Counted from the stretch's first letter, positions 7,863 to 18,631 are shown. The stretch: DNA of 64,000 bases from Aerococcus sanguinicola (GCF_001543145.1 NZ_CP014160.1:1178001-1242000), one strand, 5' to 3'. Notes: generated by a model not told the origin, from the letters alone. Numbers and translations are program-made.

Positions 7863-9221
7863 TTAACTAGGCTTGAGTTTGCCGGTTCCGGTCATCTGGT
7901 GGAGGTCGTCCAAGAGAGGTTGGAAGAGGTTGAGCTTGTCAGGGTTCTTCCCGGCATAGAGTTCGCTGGGGAAGTAGAGGCGTTGGTCGCCAATCTCTTG
8001 GCCTGTGACTGCGCGGATGAGCTGGCTGGCCTGGGAGAGTTCGGTTGTGGTGCCATCCTTGCTGATGATTTCTAGCTGGGTCCGTGGTTTCTTGGCGTTG
8101 GGCCGGTAGAAGTCATAGGGGAGGTCGAAGTTGCTGTTTTGGGCGGTATAGTAAGTGGTGTCATAGCCCAGAGCTTGGATTTTCTCCTTGACTTCAGCCA
8201 CTAGGTCCTGGTCTTCAGGTTCATAGGTCACTGACTTGAAGGGTTTACGGTTGATATAGCGGTGGGCTAGGTCAGTGAGGATGGGGTCGTCGCTCGTGGC
8301 TAGCCAGTGCTGGAAGTAGGTCTCCAAAACCCCATCATCCAGGTGGAGGTAGTCGGTCAAGGTCCAATTTCCTCGGAAGAAGGGGAGGAGGAAGGGGGAG
8401 GTCTTGACGAAGTATTTAGGATTGCCCTTGTAGAGGGCTTGGGCCCGGGCCAAGAGTCGACTGAGCAGGACTTCCATGCCCCGGGAAACGGGATGGAAGT
8501 AAACCTGCATATACATCTGATAGCGGCTCACCACATAGTCTTCGACGGCATGCATGCCAGCTTCGTTGAAGATGATGCCGGTTTTTGTTGGTCGCATGAC
8601 GCGGAGGATCCGGTTGAGGTCGAAGGTTCCATAATGGGTCCCGGTGAAGTAGGAGTCGCGTAAGAGATAGTCCATCCGGTCAGCATCGCACTGGCTAGAA
8701 ATCAACTGGACGACTTGGGGATTGGGGTAGGTGTGGTCAATGACGGCAGCTACCTTTTGGGGGAAGTCGTCGCTGATGGCAGCGAGGATTTTGTGGACTT
8801 GGGTTTCGTCATTGAGGATAATTTGCCGGGTAATGGCCTCGTGGTCGGTGTCGAAGAGCTTCTCGAAAGTATGGGAAAAGGCTCCGTGACCGATATCGTG
8901 GAGGAGGGCGGCACAGAGAACGACGAGCCGCTCGCTGTCGTCCCAGAGCCCGTCGCCTTCGCTCTGTGAGGGATAGTTGCGGACGAAGCGATCGCAGATG
9001 CGCCGGGCGATATCATAGACGCCCAGGCAGTGGCTGAAGCGGTTGTGGACGGCGCCGTGGAAGGTGAGGTGGGCGGTGCCCAGCTGCTTGATCCGACGCA
9101 GGCGCTGGAATTCAGGCGTATTGATTAAGTCCAAAATCACTTGGTGCTGGACCCGGATTTCGGAGTGGACCGGGTCGAGGAAGATTTTCTCGCGGATAGT
9201 CTGTTGGCTGCTAAGCGACAT
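7863..9221 (-). CDS. HD-domain phosphohydrolase (YwfO/SAMHD1-like)
   Basis: 452 aa, probably a metal-dependent (d)NTP or nucleotide hydrolase. Residues HNRFSHCLGVYDIARRI (about 58-74) and LLHDIGHGAFSHTFE (about 105-119) carry the H...HD...D metal-binding residues of the HD superfamily; FLDPVHSEIRV at the N-terminus and QLGTAHLTFHGAVHNRF are typical of the YwfO / dNTP triphosphohydrolase-like branch. It lies 18 bp downstream of the lipoyl-enzyme gene and is probably cotranscribed with it; as I recall, B. subtilis ywfL and ywfO are also close neighbours. The stop codon abuts a family A array. The length matches YwfO homologues. Confidence 0.85.
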   Translation of the reverse strand: MSLSSQQTIREKIFLDPVHSEIRVQHQVILDLINTPEFQRLRRIKQLGTAHLTFHGAVHNRFSHCLGVYDIARRICDRFVRNYPSQSEGDGLWDDSERLVVLCAALLHDIGHGAFSHTFEKLFDTDHEAITRQIILNDETQVHKILAAISDDFPQKVAAVIDHTYPNPQVVQLISSQCDADRMDYLLRDSYFTGTHYGTFDLNRILRVMRPTKTGIIFNEAGMHAVEDYVVSRYQMYMQVYFHPVSRGMEVLLSRLLARAQALYKGNPKYFVKTSPFLLPFFRGNWTLTDYLHLDDGVLETYFQHWLATSDDPILTDLAHRYINRKPFKSVTYEPEDQDLVAEVKEKIQALGYDTTYYTAQNSNFDLPYDFYRPNAKKPRTQLEIISKDGTTTELSQASQLIRAVTGQEIGDQRLYFPSELYAGKNPDKLNLFQPLLDDLHQMTGTGKLKPS

Positions 9222-9239
9222 GGCTGGGCTCCTTTCTGC

Positions 9240-10061
9240 TTAAATGTCCTGGTTGCGCTTGCTCATCTTGGCCAGGTCCTTGCTGAGGTCTATTTGGTCC
9301 AGGTCAAGGAGGCTTTGGCTGGCGGTATCGGCGCTTAAAGCGTCCTGGATGGCTGCCTTGAAGCGGTCCAGTTGACCGAGTTCGGGCACCACATCGGAAA
9401 CATTGTGCATGCTTTCGGGGAGGACATCGGGGTAGTCATCACGCTTGGCTTCTTGGACCTGGCTGGCTTGGTAGAAGTCGCGGATCAGCTGGCCGCGGCG
9501 GATCTGGTCGCCTTCTAAGGAGACATAGGCGGAAATACCAATAGCTGAACCAATTCGGCGTTGGGCGAGTCCGGCAATTTTTTTACCTTGGAGACTGAGG
9601 TCGTAGCTACCAGGGCAGTAGGACCGGGTGATTTCGCCGGCTTGGACCTGCTCTTGGTAGGGGGCGAGAACCTGGTTGATTAAGCGGAGCAGGACTTCAT
9701 AAGCGTCATCGATACTGAGTCGGCCGCCAGCTGGCTTGATGAGGAGACTGAAGTTTAGGATGCCGGGGTCACTGACGACCGCCAATCCACCAGAGGGACG
9801 GATGACTGGGCGGTAGCTAGAAGCCTTGAGGAAGTCTACGCCAGCTTGGAAGTCGGGCAAGCGGGTGTCGACCATGCCGAGATAGACAGCAGGGTCACCC
9901 GGCCAGAAGTGGAGGACAGCATCTGCTTCCAGTTCGTCCTTGCTTAAAGCGCGCAGGAGGTAATCGTCCACAGCAAAAGGGCGGAGGGCTTGGTCGTTAG
10001 GGACGAATTCATCCACAATGGCTAAATGGGGGCTTTTTGAATAAAGGGCACTAATAATCAC
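9240..10061 (-). CDS. lipL: Lipoate/octanoate protein transferase, LipL-like
   Basis: 273 aa from the GTG at 10059-10061 (a GTG at 10070 is an alternative). The frame is open further upstream, but that part overlaps the promoter. The BPL/LPL catalytic fold shows as RPSGGLAVVSDPGILNFSL (about 97-115) and SYCPGSYDLSLQGKKIAGLAQRR (about 158-180). The cysteine in SYCPG fits the catalytic cysteine of LipL, the octanoyl-[GcvH]:protein N-octanoyltransferase, rather than a true ligase. Such enzymes move octanoyl or lipoyl groups onto E2 subunits. A possible minus-strand promoter (TTGTCC, 15 bp, TATACT) lies at about 10093-10120. It is followed by the HD-domain gene after 18 bp. Confidence 0.75.
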   Translation of the reverse strand: MIISALYSKSPHLAIVDEFVPNDQALRPFAVDDYLLRALSKDELEADAVLHFWPGDPAVYLGMVDTRLPDFQAGVDFLKASSYRPVIRPSGGLAVVSDPGILNFSLLIKPAGGRLSIDDAYEVLLRLINQVLAPYQEQVQAGEITRSYCPGSYDLSLQGKKIAGLAQRRIGSAIGISAYVSLEGDQIRRGQLIRDFYQASQVQEAKRDDYPDVLPESMHNVSDVVPELGQLDRFKAAIQDALSADTASQSLLDLDQIDLSKDLAKMSKRNQDI

Positions 10062-10190
10062 AAGCGTCACACTTTCTATACTTAATTTACTCTTAGTATA
10101 ACCCAAATTGGCCCGGGACAAAACGCTTGAGGCCTTTTCTTTTGCCTGTATTTCGTGTAGGATTAGGGGAAGACAAGTGGAGGTGGCCAG

Positions 10191-10631
10191 ATGCCCAAAG
10201 GAAAACAAGCAGTCCATGTGAATTTAAGAAATCGGATCAGTCAAGCAGGTTCTAAGGAAGACCTGCAATTGAATAGTCAGGGGGCGTATTTCCGTTTAGG
10301 GGACAAGCACTATCTCGAATACCAGGAAGAACAAGCGGACCAAGCGCCCGCCCAAGTCCGCGTCAAGGTCGATCTGAAAGCGGGACGGGCCCTCATCCAG
10401 CGGCGGACCGCTGAGGGGGCTATGCGCCTGCCCCTAGTTGTGGGACAAGCCATTCCTACCCACTACCAGGTCGGGGCTTACCGGATCCCCATGACGGTTG
10501 AACTCAAGTCCTTGAACCATAACTTGGGGACGGATAAGGGTAGCCTGCGCTTGGTCTATGAGATCTCAGGCCTTGACGACCAACCTATCCGCCATGAATT
10601 AAAATTGCATTACCACGCTGAAATAGTGTAA
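10191..10631 (+). CDS. ywiB: DUF1934 protein, YwiB-like
   Basis: 146 aa with a calycin-like beta-barrel pattern: alternating strands such as VHVNLRNRI, AYFRLGDKHYLEYQE and a C-terminal GSLRLVYEISGL...HELKLHYHAEI. This matches the DUF1934/YwiB family, whose function is not established. Position supports it, since ywiB homologues often sit upstream of rpoE in Firmicutes, as here. The ATG at 10191 follows GGAGGTGGCC with suitable spacing. Confidence 0.75.
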   Translation: MPKGKQAVHVNLRNRISQAGSKEDLQLNSQGAYFRLGDKHYLEYQEEQADQAPAQVRVKVDLKAGRALIQRRTAEGAMRLPLVVGQAIPTHYQVGAYRIPMTVELKSLNHNLGTDKGSLRLVYEISGLDDQPIRHELKLHYHAEIV

Positions 10632-10634
10632 AAT
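10605..10634 (+). promoter_or_regulatory. Putative rpoE promoter
   Basis: TTGCAT (10605-10610), an 18-bp spacer and TAAAAT (10629-10634) overlap the end of ywiB and would give a start about 55 nt before rpoE. Confidence 0.5.
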
Positions 10635-10694
10635 TATAAGGAATGGATTTTTTTGATACCTACTATAGAGGAAGCTTGAAAGGATGAATAATCA

Positions 10695-11288
10695 GTGAAA
10701 TTAGAACGTTTAGATCATCAAAATAAATCAGAGCTCTCAATGATTGAAGTGGCCCACGAAATCTTAAGAGAAAGTAACCAAGTTTATGAATTTAACCACT
10801 TACTAGAAGAGGTCCAAGAGTATATGGGCTTGACTACCGATGAATTGGAACAACGGATGGTACTCTTCTACACCCAAATGAATGCTGATGGGTCCTTCAT
10901 TTCACTAGGGGAAAACCGCTGGGGGCTTCGAGCTTGGTACCCTGTGGATTCTATTGATGAAGAAATTATTTCGACGATTGATGATGATGACATCAAGAAG
11001 AAACACAAACGCTCGAAGAATGTCCTCACTGCCTTGGATGAAGATGTCATTGATTACTCAGACGACGATCCAGAAGACCATGAAGTGGACGAAGATGACT
11101 ATGATTATGAGGATGAAGACGAGGACGAAGAAGACGAAAGCCGGGAATTGAATGATTACCGGGCTGATCTCGACGAACTCGGCGATGATGATCCGGAAGA
11201 TGAACTAGAGGACGGCCTAGAAGGCGACCTAGGGATTATTGATGATGATGATCTGGATGAGGATGAAGACGAGGACGATGACCTCTAA
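10695..11288 (+). CDS. rpoE: RNA polymerase delta subunit
   Basis: 197 aa. Residues 1-90 form the HARE-HTH winged-helix domain (SELSMIEVAHEILRESNQVYEFNHLL...ENRWGLRAWYPVD). The remainder is extremely acidic, with long D/E runs. This is the standard two-part architecture of the Gram-positive delta factor, which speeds RNA polymerase recycling and promoter release and displaces nucleic acids through the polyanionic tail. Start is GTG, 10 nt after AAAGG. Upstream of pyrG is its usual place. A hairpin TGACCA / TGGTCA near 11330-11350 follows the stop, without a convincing T-tract. Confidence 0.95.
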   Translation: MKLERLDHQNKSELSMIEVAHEILRESNQVYEFNHLLEEVQEYMGLTTDELEQRMVLFYTQMNADGSFISLGENRWGLRAWYPVDSIDEEIISTIDDDDIKKKHKRSKNVLTALDEDVIDYSDDDPEDHEVDEDDYDYEDEDEDEEDESRELNDYRADLDELGDDDPEDELEDGLEGDLGIIDDDDLDEDEDEDDDL

Positions 11289-11432
11289 GTATCGGCTTCT
11301 GGATGCGATGGGCGTGATGCAAGAGTATGCTGACCATCTATTACTGGTCAGAACTTAGTTATAGGAAGCTAATTATTATTGCTAGCTTATATCAATCATG
11401 CCTATCGAATATCAAAATATAATAATTTCGAC

Positions 11433-11472
11433 TTGACTCGAAAGCTTTTTTGCCTTAGAATTTTCTATGGGC
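11433..11472 (+). promoter_or_regulatory. pyrG promoter with GGGC transcription start
   Basis: TTGACT (11433-11438), a 17-bp spacer and TAGAAT (11456-11461) are followed seven bases later by GGGC (11469-11472). That start sequence is the one used for reiterative G addition at pyrG in B. subtilis and relatives. Confidence 0.85.
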
Positions 11473-11495
11473 ACTTTAAGAACGATAGTGAGTGA

Positions 11496-13190
<1,695 letters not shown>

Positions 13191-13251
13191 TTGTTCTTTT
13201 ATCGATGAAAAACTTTCAACTTTAAACTTTTCTTAAAAACTTCGATTGGGG

Positions 13252-13280
13252 CTGTCAAACGACTGAATATCCGTTATAAT
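13252..13280 (+). promoter_or_regulatory. Putative murZ promoter
   Basis: TGTCAA (13252-13257), 17 bp, TATAAT (13275-13280), about 105 bp upstream of the MurA-type gene. The -10 is perfect and the -35 weak. Confidence 0.5.
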
Positions 13281-13385
13281 GTTAACTTGAGAAGATAGTA
13301 ATTTTTTTAATTTTATCGATAGAATACTTGCGCCTGATCGAAAGCTCACTTAGCGGGGACCGGTTGGGGACGAAAGGAATGCAAA

Positions 13386-14645
13386 ATGAAAAAGTTTATC
13401 ATAAATGGTGGTAAACCGTTAAAGGGAGAAGTTTTAGTTAGCGGTGCTAAGAATAGTACGGTCGCTTTGATTCCTGCTGCTATTATGGGGAATAGCCCAG
13501 TCAGTTTAGACGGTGTGCCAGACATTGCTGACGTAAAGGCCCTTATTGAAATTTTGGAAGATTTTAACTGTGAAGTTTCTTTTGAGAACAACCATTTAGT
13601 CATTGATCCAGAGCATATGGTCAATATTCCGATGCCGGAAGGAAAAATCCAGAGTCTTCGGGCATCCTATTATTTTATGGGCGCTTTATTAGCTAAGTAT
13701 GGGGAAGGGGTAGTTGGCTTGCCAGGGGGCTGTTCCATCGGTCCGCGTCCAATCGACCTCCATATTAAGGGCTTCGAAGCATTGGGAGTAGTGATTGAGA
13801 ACCAACAAGGGGCGATTCACTTCTCCACCCCTAACGGCCTCCATGGGGCAGAGATCTATATGGATGTGGTGAGTGTGGGCGCAACTATCAATGTCATGCT
13901 GGCTGCAACCATGGCTAAGGGCAAGACGACCACCGAGAATGCGGCCCGCGAACCGGAGATCATCGATGTGGTCTCCCTGCTCAATAAGATGGGGGCTAAG
14001 ATCAAGGGAGCGGGGACTTCTACCATCCGGATTGAAGGGGTGGATGAGCTGACAGGGACCAACCATCAGATCATTCCCGATCGGATCGAGGCCGGGACCT
14101 ATCTGACCGCAGCTGCTGCTATCGGCCAAGGGGTTACTGTGAAGAATGTGATCTTCGAACATATCGAAGGTTTTGTCGCTAAGATGGGGGAAATGGGTGT
14201 ACAAATGGATATCTATGAAGATGAGATCTATGTTCATCCCGCCCAAGAGGACCTGGCTATGGTCAGCATTAAGACCATGCCTTATCCAGGTTTTGCGACC
14301 GACCTCCAGCAGCCTATCACGCCGCTTTTACTCAAGGCACAAGGTGAGGGAACCATCGAAGACACGATTTATCCTAAGCGTATCAAGCACATTCCTGAAC
14401 TCGTCCGCATGGGCGCCCAGGCCAAGGTTCTTAATGACCAGATCCACCTCTCTGGGCCATCTTGTCTCCGGGGTGCAGAAGTGACTGCTTCTGACTTACG
14501 GGCAGGGGCCTGCTTGATTAATGCCGCCCTGATGGCAGAAGGCCGTACAGATCTTTATGGTGCTGAGCATATCCTGAGAGGCTACGACAAAATTGCTGAC
14601 AAGCTCCAACACCTGGGCGCTGATATCGAATTAGTCGAAGAATAG
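13386..14645 (+). CDS. murZ: UDP-N-acetylglucosamine 1-carboxyvinyltransferase (MurA2/MurZ)
   Basis: 419 aa, first committed step of peptidoglycan synthesis: transfer of enolpyruvate from PEP to UDP-GlcNAc. Diagnostic residues are [16 protein letters not shown] near residue 19, and [23 protein letters not shown] (about 115-137), where the cysteine after GG is the one alkylated by fosfomycin. [17 protein letters not shown] and FATDLQQPI complete the active site. Low-GC Gram-positives usually carry two paralogues; the copy downstream of pyrG is generally MurZ. ATG start preceded by ACGAAAGGAATGCAAA. The gene is separated from rpmE2 by a hairpin-bearing leader. Confidence 0.92.
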   Translation: MKKFIINGGKPLKGEVLVSGAKNSTVALIPAAIMGNSPVSLDGVPDIADVKALIEILEDFNCEVSFENNHLVIDPEHMVNIPMPEGKIQSLRASYYFMGALLAKYGEGVVGLPGGCSIGPRPIDLHIKGFEALGVVIENQQGAIHFSTPNGLHGAEIYMDVVSVGATINVMLAATMAKGKTTTENAAREPEIIDVVSLLNKMGAKIKGAGTSTIRIEGVDELTGTNHQIIPDRIEAGTYLTAAAAIGQGVTVKNVIFEHIEGFVAKMGEMGVQMDIYEDEIYVHPAQEDLAMVSIKTMPYPGFATDLQQPITPLLLKAQGEGTIEDTIYPKRIKHIPELVRMGAQAKVLNDQIHLSGPSCLRGAEVTASDLRAGACLINAALMAEGRTDLYGAEHILRGYDKIADKLQHLGADIELVEE

Positions 14646-14656
14646 AAAAAATAAAA

Positions 14657-14750
14657 AATCCCATTGCATTGGCTAATGGGATGTGGTAACATATCAATGT
14701 TATGTCAAAATAATCTCTGGCTAGCAGATAGCCAGGGCGCAAAGGAGAGA
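14657..14750 (+). promoter_or_regulatory. Structured leader upstream of rpmE2
   Basis: Between murZ and rpmE2 are three consecutive hairpins: ATCCCATT / AATGGGAT (about 14658-14682), AACAT / ATGTT (about 14688-14702) and CTGGCT / AGCCAG (about 14717-14734), the last just upstream of AAAGGAGAG. Ribosomal-protein leaders that bind their own product are common in Firmicutes, and L31 leader motifs have been described. Whether this belongs to one of them needs a covariance search. Confidence 0.4.
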
Positions 14751-14757
14751 AAGAATA

Positions 14758-15015
14758 ATGAAACAAGGCATCCATCCAGACTACCAACCCGTTGTATTTA
14801 TGGATACAACAACAGGTTTTAAATTCTTATCTGGCTCAACTCGTGGGTCAAGCGAAACCGTTGAATGGGAAGATGGGAACACTTACCCATTGATCCGTGT
14901 TGAAATCTCATCAGATTCACACCCATTCTATACTGGCCGCCAAAAATTCACGCAAGCCGATGGTCGTGTGGACCGCTTCAACAAGAAATACGGTTTTGCA
15001 GACAAAAATGCTTAA
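14758..15015 (+). CDS. rpmE2: 50S ribosomal protein L31 type B (zinc-independent)
   Basis: 85 aa. [20 protein letters not shown] and the C-terminal [12 protein letters not shown] are typical of L31. The zinc-binding CxxC pair is absent, so this is the C-minus type B, usually about 80-90 residues. It bridges the ribosomal subunits at the central protuberance. Preceded by AAAGGAGAG and a folded leader, followed by a strong terminator. Confidence 0.95.
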   Translation: MKQGIHPDYQPVVFMDTTTGFKFLSGSTRGSSETVEWEDGNTYPLIRVEISSDSHPFYTGRQKFTQADGRVDRFNKKYGFADKNA

Positions 15016-15036
15016 GAAATGGTCTCTTGACCAAGC

Positions 15037-15066
15037 AGAGCAGCTCAATCGAGCTGCTCTTTTTTT
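15037..15066 (+). terminator. Intrinsic terminator after rpmE2
   Basis: Stem AGAGCAGCTC / GAGCTGCTCT, loop AATC, then TTTTTT. Confidence 0.93.
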
Positions 15067-15169
15067 CGCCTTATGGGTAAGTTTCTGATAGGATAGGGGA
15101 GAAGCCGGTAAAAACATCAAATCTATCTGTTTTTTCTTAATAGAGGGGGAACTGAGCAGGGCTGACCTT

Positions 15170-16099
15170 TTACTTGGCTTTTGGCTCTATGGGGGCTGAA
15201 CGTTTGACCGCCTCTTGGAGTTGCTGGATATAGGCTTGGCCGATAGGGTTGAGGGGGTGGAAGTTGTGGGTGATGTAACCAATCTCAATCGCTTCCTCAC
15301 AAGCTAAGGGCTTGGCCAGGATGTCGCCACCATTGAGGTCGGAATTAATAATCCCTGAGCAGATGGTGTAGCCGTCCAGACCGATCAGTAGGTTGAAGAG
15401 GGTGGCCCGGTCAGATACAATAATTGATTTGTCTGCCACATGGTCGGCCAGGACCTCCTCCCAATAATAGAAAGAATTGTGGACGCCTTGTTCGTAGCTG
15501 AGCTTAGGATAGGGGGCCAGGTCGTCCAAGGTCAGCTGGTCGCAGTTGGCTAGGGGGTGGTTGGCGTAGATGAAGACGTGGGGCTCCGCTTGCATAAGGG
15601 GCGTAAAGCTAAGGTCGCGTTCGGCTAGGGCATTGGCGATGACTTGCTGGTTGAAACGGCTGCGGTAGAGGACACCGATTTCAGAACGTTGGTTGGCGAC
15701 ATCTTCAATTACCTCATAGGTCCGGGATTCCTTGAGGGTCGCCTGGTACTTGGGGTAGGAGTTCTCCTTGAGCAGACGGACGAAGGCATCTACGACGAAG
15801 GCATAGTGCTGGGCTGATACGCTAAAGATTCGCCGGGGTCGTTCGCTTTCCTGGTAGCGGGTCTTAAGCAGGTCGACCTGGGCAAGAATTTGTTGGGCAT
15901 AAGTGAGGAAGTCTTCTCCCGCTTCTGTCAACATAGCTCCTTTCTTGCTTCGCTTGAAGAGTTGGACTTCCATTTCCTGCTCTAATTCCTTGATGGCGTT
16001 GGAGAGAGAGGGTTGGGAGAGATAGAGGGCCTTGGCTGCCTGGGTAATGGAACCCGTCTCGGCCACCTTGCTGAGGTATTGTAATTGTTCGATGCGCAT
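15170..16099 (-). CDS. LysR-family transcriptional regulator (1)
   Basis: 309 aa from the ATG at 16097-16099, which has GAAGGGA 6 nt upstream. The helix-turn-helix is in residues 1-60 (MRIEQLQYLSKVAETGSITQAAKALYLSQPSLSNAIKELE), followed by the effector-binding domain. It resembles LysR regulators of sulfur-amino-acid transport in lactic bacteria, but the assignment is tentative. Upstream are two imperfect palindromes with GAACAAA cores (16171-16189 and 16247-16262); a perfect version stands in front of the MetQ-like lipoprotein gene, which hints at a shared operator and autoregulation. A 60-bp gap with no clear terminator on its own strand lies after its stop, before the rpmE2 terminator. Confidence 0.85.
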   Translation of the reverse strand: MRIEQLQYLSKVAETGSITQAAKALYLSQPSLSNAIKELEQEMEVQLFKRSKKGAMLTEAGEDFLTYAQQILAQVDLLKTRYQESERPRRIFSVSAQHYAFVVDAFVRLLKENSYPKYQATLKESRTYEVIEDVANQRSEIGVLYRSRFNQQVIANALAERDLSFTPLMQAEPHVFIYANHPLANCDQLTLDDLAPYPKLSYEQGVHNSFYYWEEVLADHVADKSIIVSDRATLFNLLIGLDGYTICSGIINSDLNGGDILAKPLACEEAIEIGYITHNFHPLNPIGQAYIQQLQEAVKRSAPIEPKAK

Positions 16100-16581
16100 A
16101 GGAAATCCCTTCACTTTCTGTTTTGATCCATTATAGCGAAAGTTAGATTCTGTGATTAGAGTTTAAATAAAGAACAAAAATTGGTTTCTCTTATGATAAA
16201 TTAGGCTTAAGTATTTCTAAAGTGTTCAGTAATGTATTTTTTGACTGGAACAAATTTGCTCTTATTTTTTCGGCCGATTCTTGCAGAATGAAAGCTTCTT
16301 ATTCTTTTGGTTTGGACCATTTGTAGCTTTCAAAAGCCTATCATGTCAGGCTTTAAGGGAAGGGAATAGATGAAGAGAAAATCAGATTGCTAGCCAGGCA
16401 ATGGAGCTAGGAGGCAGCTTTATAAGAGGCAAAAAAGCGCTATGCTAAAGACTTTTCAGTAAGACTTTTCGTTCTTAAAGAAATTCTTGACGAATGAACA
16501 ACAGAGGAATATGTTATATTATCGATTAGATATAAGTCAAGAAAGTTATAAGTGGAATAAATATAGAAGAGGTATTGAGTA
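16100..16581. promoter_or_regulatory. Divergent intergenic region between two LysR genes with palindromes
   Basis: This gene-free stretch of about 480 bp is AT-rich. It contains AGAACAAAAATTGGTTTCT (16171-16189), GGAACAAATTTGCTC (16247-16261) and a weak hairpin AAAGCCT / AGGCTTT (16333-16354). The first two are candidate LysR operators. Promoters for both genes are expected here; none is strong enough to place with confidence. Confidence 0.4.
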
Positions 16582-17520
16582 ATGATTGAAATGAAGGATA
16601 TTGAATACGTAAAAGCCATCCATGAGCATAGTACCCTGACTAAGGCTGCGGAGAGTTTATTTATTACCCAACCCTCCCTTAGTATGTACATCAAGAATAT
16701 GGAAGAGCGTTTGGGCTACCATCTCTTCCAACGGGTTGGTAAACGTCTCGTTCTCAACTATGCCGGGGAAGAGTTCGTGAAGTATGGCAATGACATCTTA
16801 ACCATGCGTGATGAGCTGGAGATGACCATGCAGACCATTAAAGATAAGAACTATGGCCGGATTCGCATTGGGATCCCTCTTATTCGCGGCTCTTATCTCA
16901 TGCCACCCGTACTGCCCGAGTATGAGAAGCTCTACCCACGGGTTGAAGTTCAGCTGGTTGAAGAGACAGCAACTATTTTGGAAGATCGGATTATGAATGG
17001 CGATTGCGACATTATCATCATTAATGCCAGCAATGAGAATGCCAACCTGACCTATGACAAGATTGGAACAGAAGAAATCCTCGTGGCGGTTCCACACGAC
17101 CACCCGGCTGTTGCAACGGCTGTAGAGAATCCTGATTCCAAATATCCTAAGATCGACTTAGAAGAATTGAAGGATGACCGCTTCATTATTTCTACCAACG
17201 ACACCAAGATCAGCCGGGAGATGGATAAGCTCTTCAGCCAGGAACACTTCCATCCTGCGCGCACCATCAAGACCAATAATATTCAAACAGCTGTTAATTT
17301 AACCATCCGGGGTTATGGGGTTTCCTTAGTTTATGAGAACCACTACCGCAACCTAAACCTCAAGCATGACAATGCGCCTAAACTCTTCTCCTTCTCTAGC
17401 CCAAGCTCTAAGTCAGATGTGATTATTGCCTACCGTAAGGGGATGCCGTTGCCTAAGTATATGGAAGATTTTATCGAATTAGCTAAGAAATTTTTTTCTA
17501 CAGCCCTGCAGTTTAATTAA
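16582..17520 (+). CDS. LysR-family transcriptional regulator (2)
   Basis: 312 aa. N-terminal helix-turn-helix MKDIEYVKAIHEHSTLTKAAESLFITQPSLSMYIKNME (residues 4-41), then a substrate-binding regulatory domain with the typical GRIRIGIP start (about residue 93) and HDHPAV around 173. It is of the CynR/CysB-like size and layout. No target is evident next to it: the downstream sortase gene is on the same strand 90 bp away, but a functional link is only a guess. The initiating ATG follows GAGGTATTGAGTA. Confidence 0.85.
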   Translation: MIEMKDIEYVKAIHEHSTLTKAAESLFITQPSLSMYIKNMEERLGYHLFQRVGKRLVLNYAGEEFVKYGNDILTMRDELEMTMQTIKDKNYGRIRIGIPLIRGSYLMPPVLPEYEKLYPRVEVQLVEETATILEDRIMNGDCDIIIINASNENANLTYDKIGTEEILVAVPHDHPAVATAVENPDSKYPKIDLEELKDDRFIISTNDTKISREMDKLFSQEHFHPARTIKTNNIQTAVNLTIRGYGVSLVYENHYRNLNLKHDNAPKLFSFSSPSSKSDVIIAYRKGMPLPKYMEDFIELAKKFFSTALQFN

Positions 17521-17609
17521 TTTTTAAACTTTTTATAAGTAATATGACTTGTCATCCCCAGGGAAAACTAAGATAATAGCTCTATAGTAAACGATTTAGG
17601 GGGGCAAGT

Positions 17610-18326
17610 ATGCGTCATCATCTTATACGTCTCTTGGGAGTGGTCCTGATTGTGATTGGGCTCTTCTTCCTAGGCCAGCACTATATTAGTGGCTATCAGA
17701 TCCAACAGAATCAAAATGACGTTGCCATTGAGAATATGACGGCTGATCAGTTGAAGGATAACCAGACTAAGGAGGCAGTCTTCGACCATAGCGAGATCCG
17801 CAATGTGAGCGAGAAGGAAGTCCGTGAATCGCGGGAACGGATCAAGAATGGTTATGCGGACGTGAATGTTATTGGAGCTCTGGCTATGCCGGATGCCGAT
17901 GTTAAGGTCTCCATTATGAAGGGCTTAAGTGAGGACGTCCTCCTGTCAGGAGCGGGTACCTTCTACCCTGAACAGAAGATGGGGGAAGGCAACTACCCAT
18001 TAGCTAGTCACAATATGAATGTGGTCCAAAAAGGCCTCTTGCTCTCACCGATTGTCGACAAGGCTCAAGTAGGGCAAAAGATCTACATGACCGATTTAGA
18101 AAAAATCTATATCTATGACACCTTCTTTGTCGAAGATGTGCCACCAACCCGGGTTGACTTGGTTGATCCTAATCTCTTGGATCCTGAGACCCAAAAGCCG
18201 ATTATTACGCTGATGACCTGTACGGATGATGCGACCGAACGGCGGATTGTCCAGGGACGTCTTGTGGAGACCCAGGACTTCAGCCAGGCCAGTCCCGACT
18301 TATTAGCGCTCTTTGAGAAGGACTAG
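17610..18326 (+). CDS. srtA: Class A sortase
   Basis: 238 aa membrane-anchored transpeptidase that links LPXTG proteins to peptidoglycan. Residues 5-27 form an N-terminal signal anchor (LIRLLGVVLIVIGLFFLG). The catalytic histidine is in ASHNM (about residue 133), the cysteine in TLMTCTDD (about 203) and the arginine in ERRIVQGR (about 211-218), giving the His-Cys-Arg triad. The order and length fit housekeeping SrtA. The GGGGGGC site precedes the ATG. No sortase substrate with an LPXTG motif is seen in this window. A terminator follows immediately, then a family B element. Confidence 0.92.
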   Translation: MRHHLIRLLGVVLIVIGLFFLGQHYISGYQIQQNQNDVAIENMTADQLKDNQTKEAVFDHSEIRNVSEKEVRESRERIKNGYADVNVIGALAMPDADVKVSIMKGLSEDVLLSGAGTFYPEQKMGEGNYPLASHNMNVVQKGLLLSPIVDKAQVGQKIYMTDLEKIYIYDTFFVEDVPPTRVDLVDPNLLDPETQKPIITLMTCTDDATERRIVQGRLVETQDFSQASPDLLALFEKD

Positions 18327-18337
18327 TTCAATCTTTA

Positions 18338-18363
18338 GCCTCAGCTTAGCTGGGGCTTTTTTG
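18338..18363 (+). terminator. Intrinsic terminator after srtA
   Basis: Stem AGCCTCAGC / GCTGGGGCT (one G-U pair), 3-nt loop, then TTTTTTG. Family B copy 1 starts 22 bp beyond. Confidence 0.88.
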
Positions 18364-18384
18364 TTATAGATTATATTGTGCAAG

Positions 18385-18561
18385 TGAGCATCCGTTCCAC
18401 TTTTGAATTGGATCATTAAAAAGCCGTGGCACCGGTTCGGGCCAAGGTCCCTCACCTAGCGAGCTTCAAACGGCTAGTACGGCTAATCGCCTACTATCCC
18501 TAATTCACAACGCTTGCTTGGTCACGGCTAATGATCAAATTCAAAGCTCCACTCCTGCTCA
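18385..18561 (+). repeat. Family B element, copy 1
   Basis: 177 bp bounded by TGAGCA and TGCTCA. The inner arms pair: GATCATTA then GCCGTG on the left with CACGGC TAATGATC on the right, and TTTGAATT with AATTCAAA. The core GGCACCGGTTCGGGCC...CTAGCGAGCTTCAAACGGCTAGTACGGCTA is conserved with the other copies. No target-site duplication or open frame is visible. Confidence 0.85.
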
Positions 18562-18631
18562 CAAACAATTGATAGAGACTTTTTGATTATTAAGCGCTGA
18601 AATAAAAAATTAGAGAACCCATGTTTTCCCC

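Noticed and set aside
13689-14246. 185-residue minus-strand frame inside murZ
   Set aside because: Antisense shadow; murZ itself has all catalytic motifs in the plus frame.
18385-18561. Family B as an insertion sequence
   Set aside because: Far too short for a transposase, with no open frame and no visible target-site duplication; a non-autonomous element remains possible.
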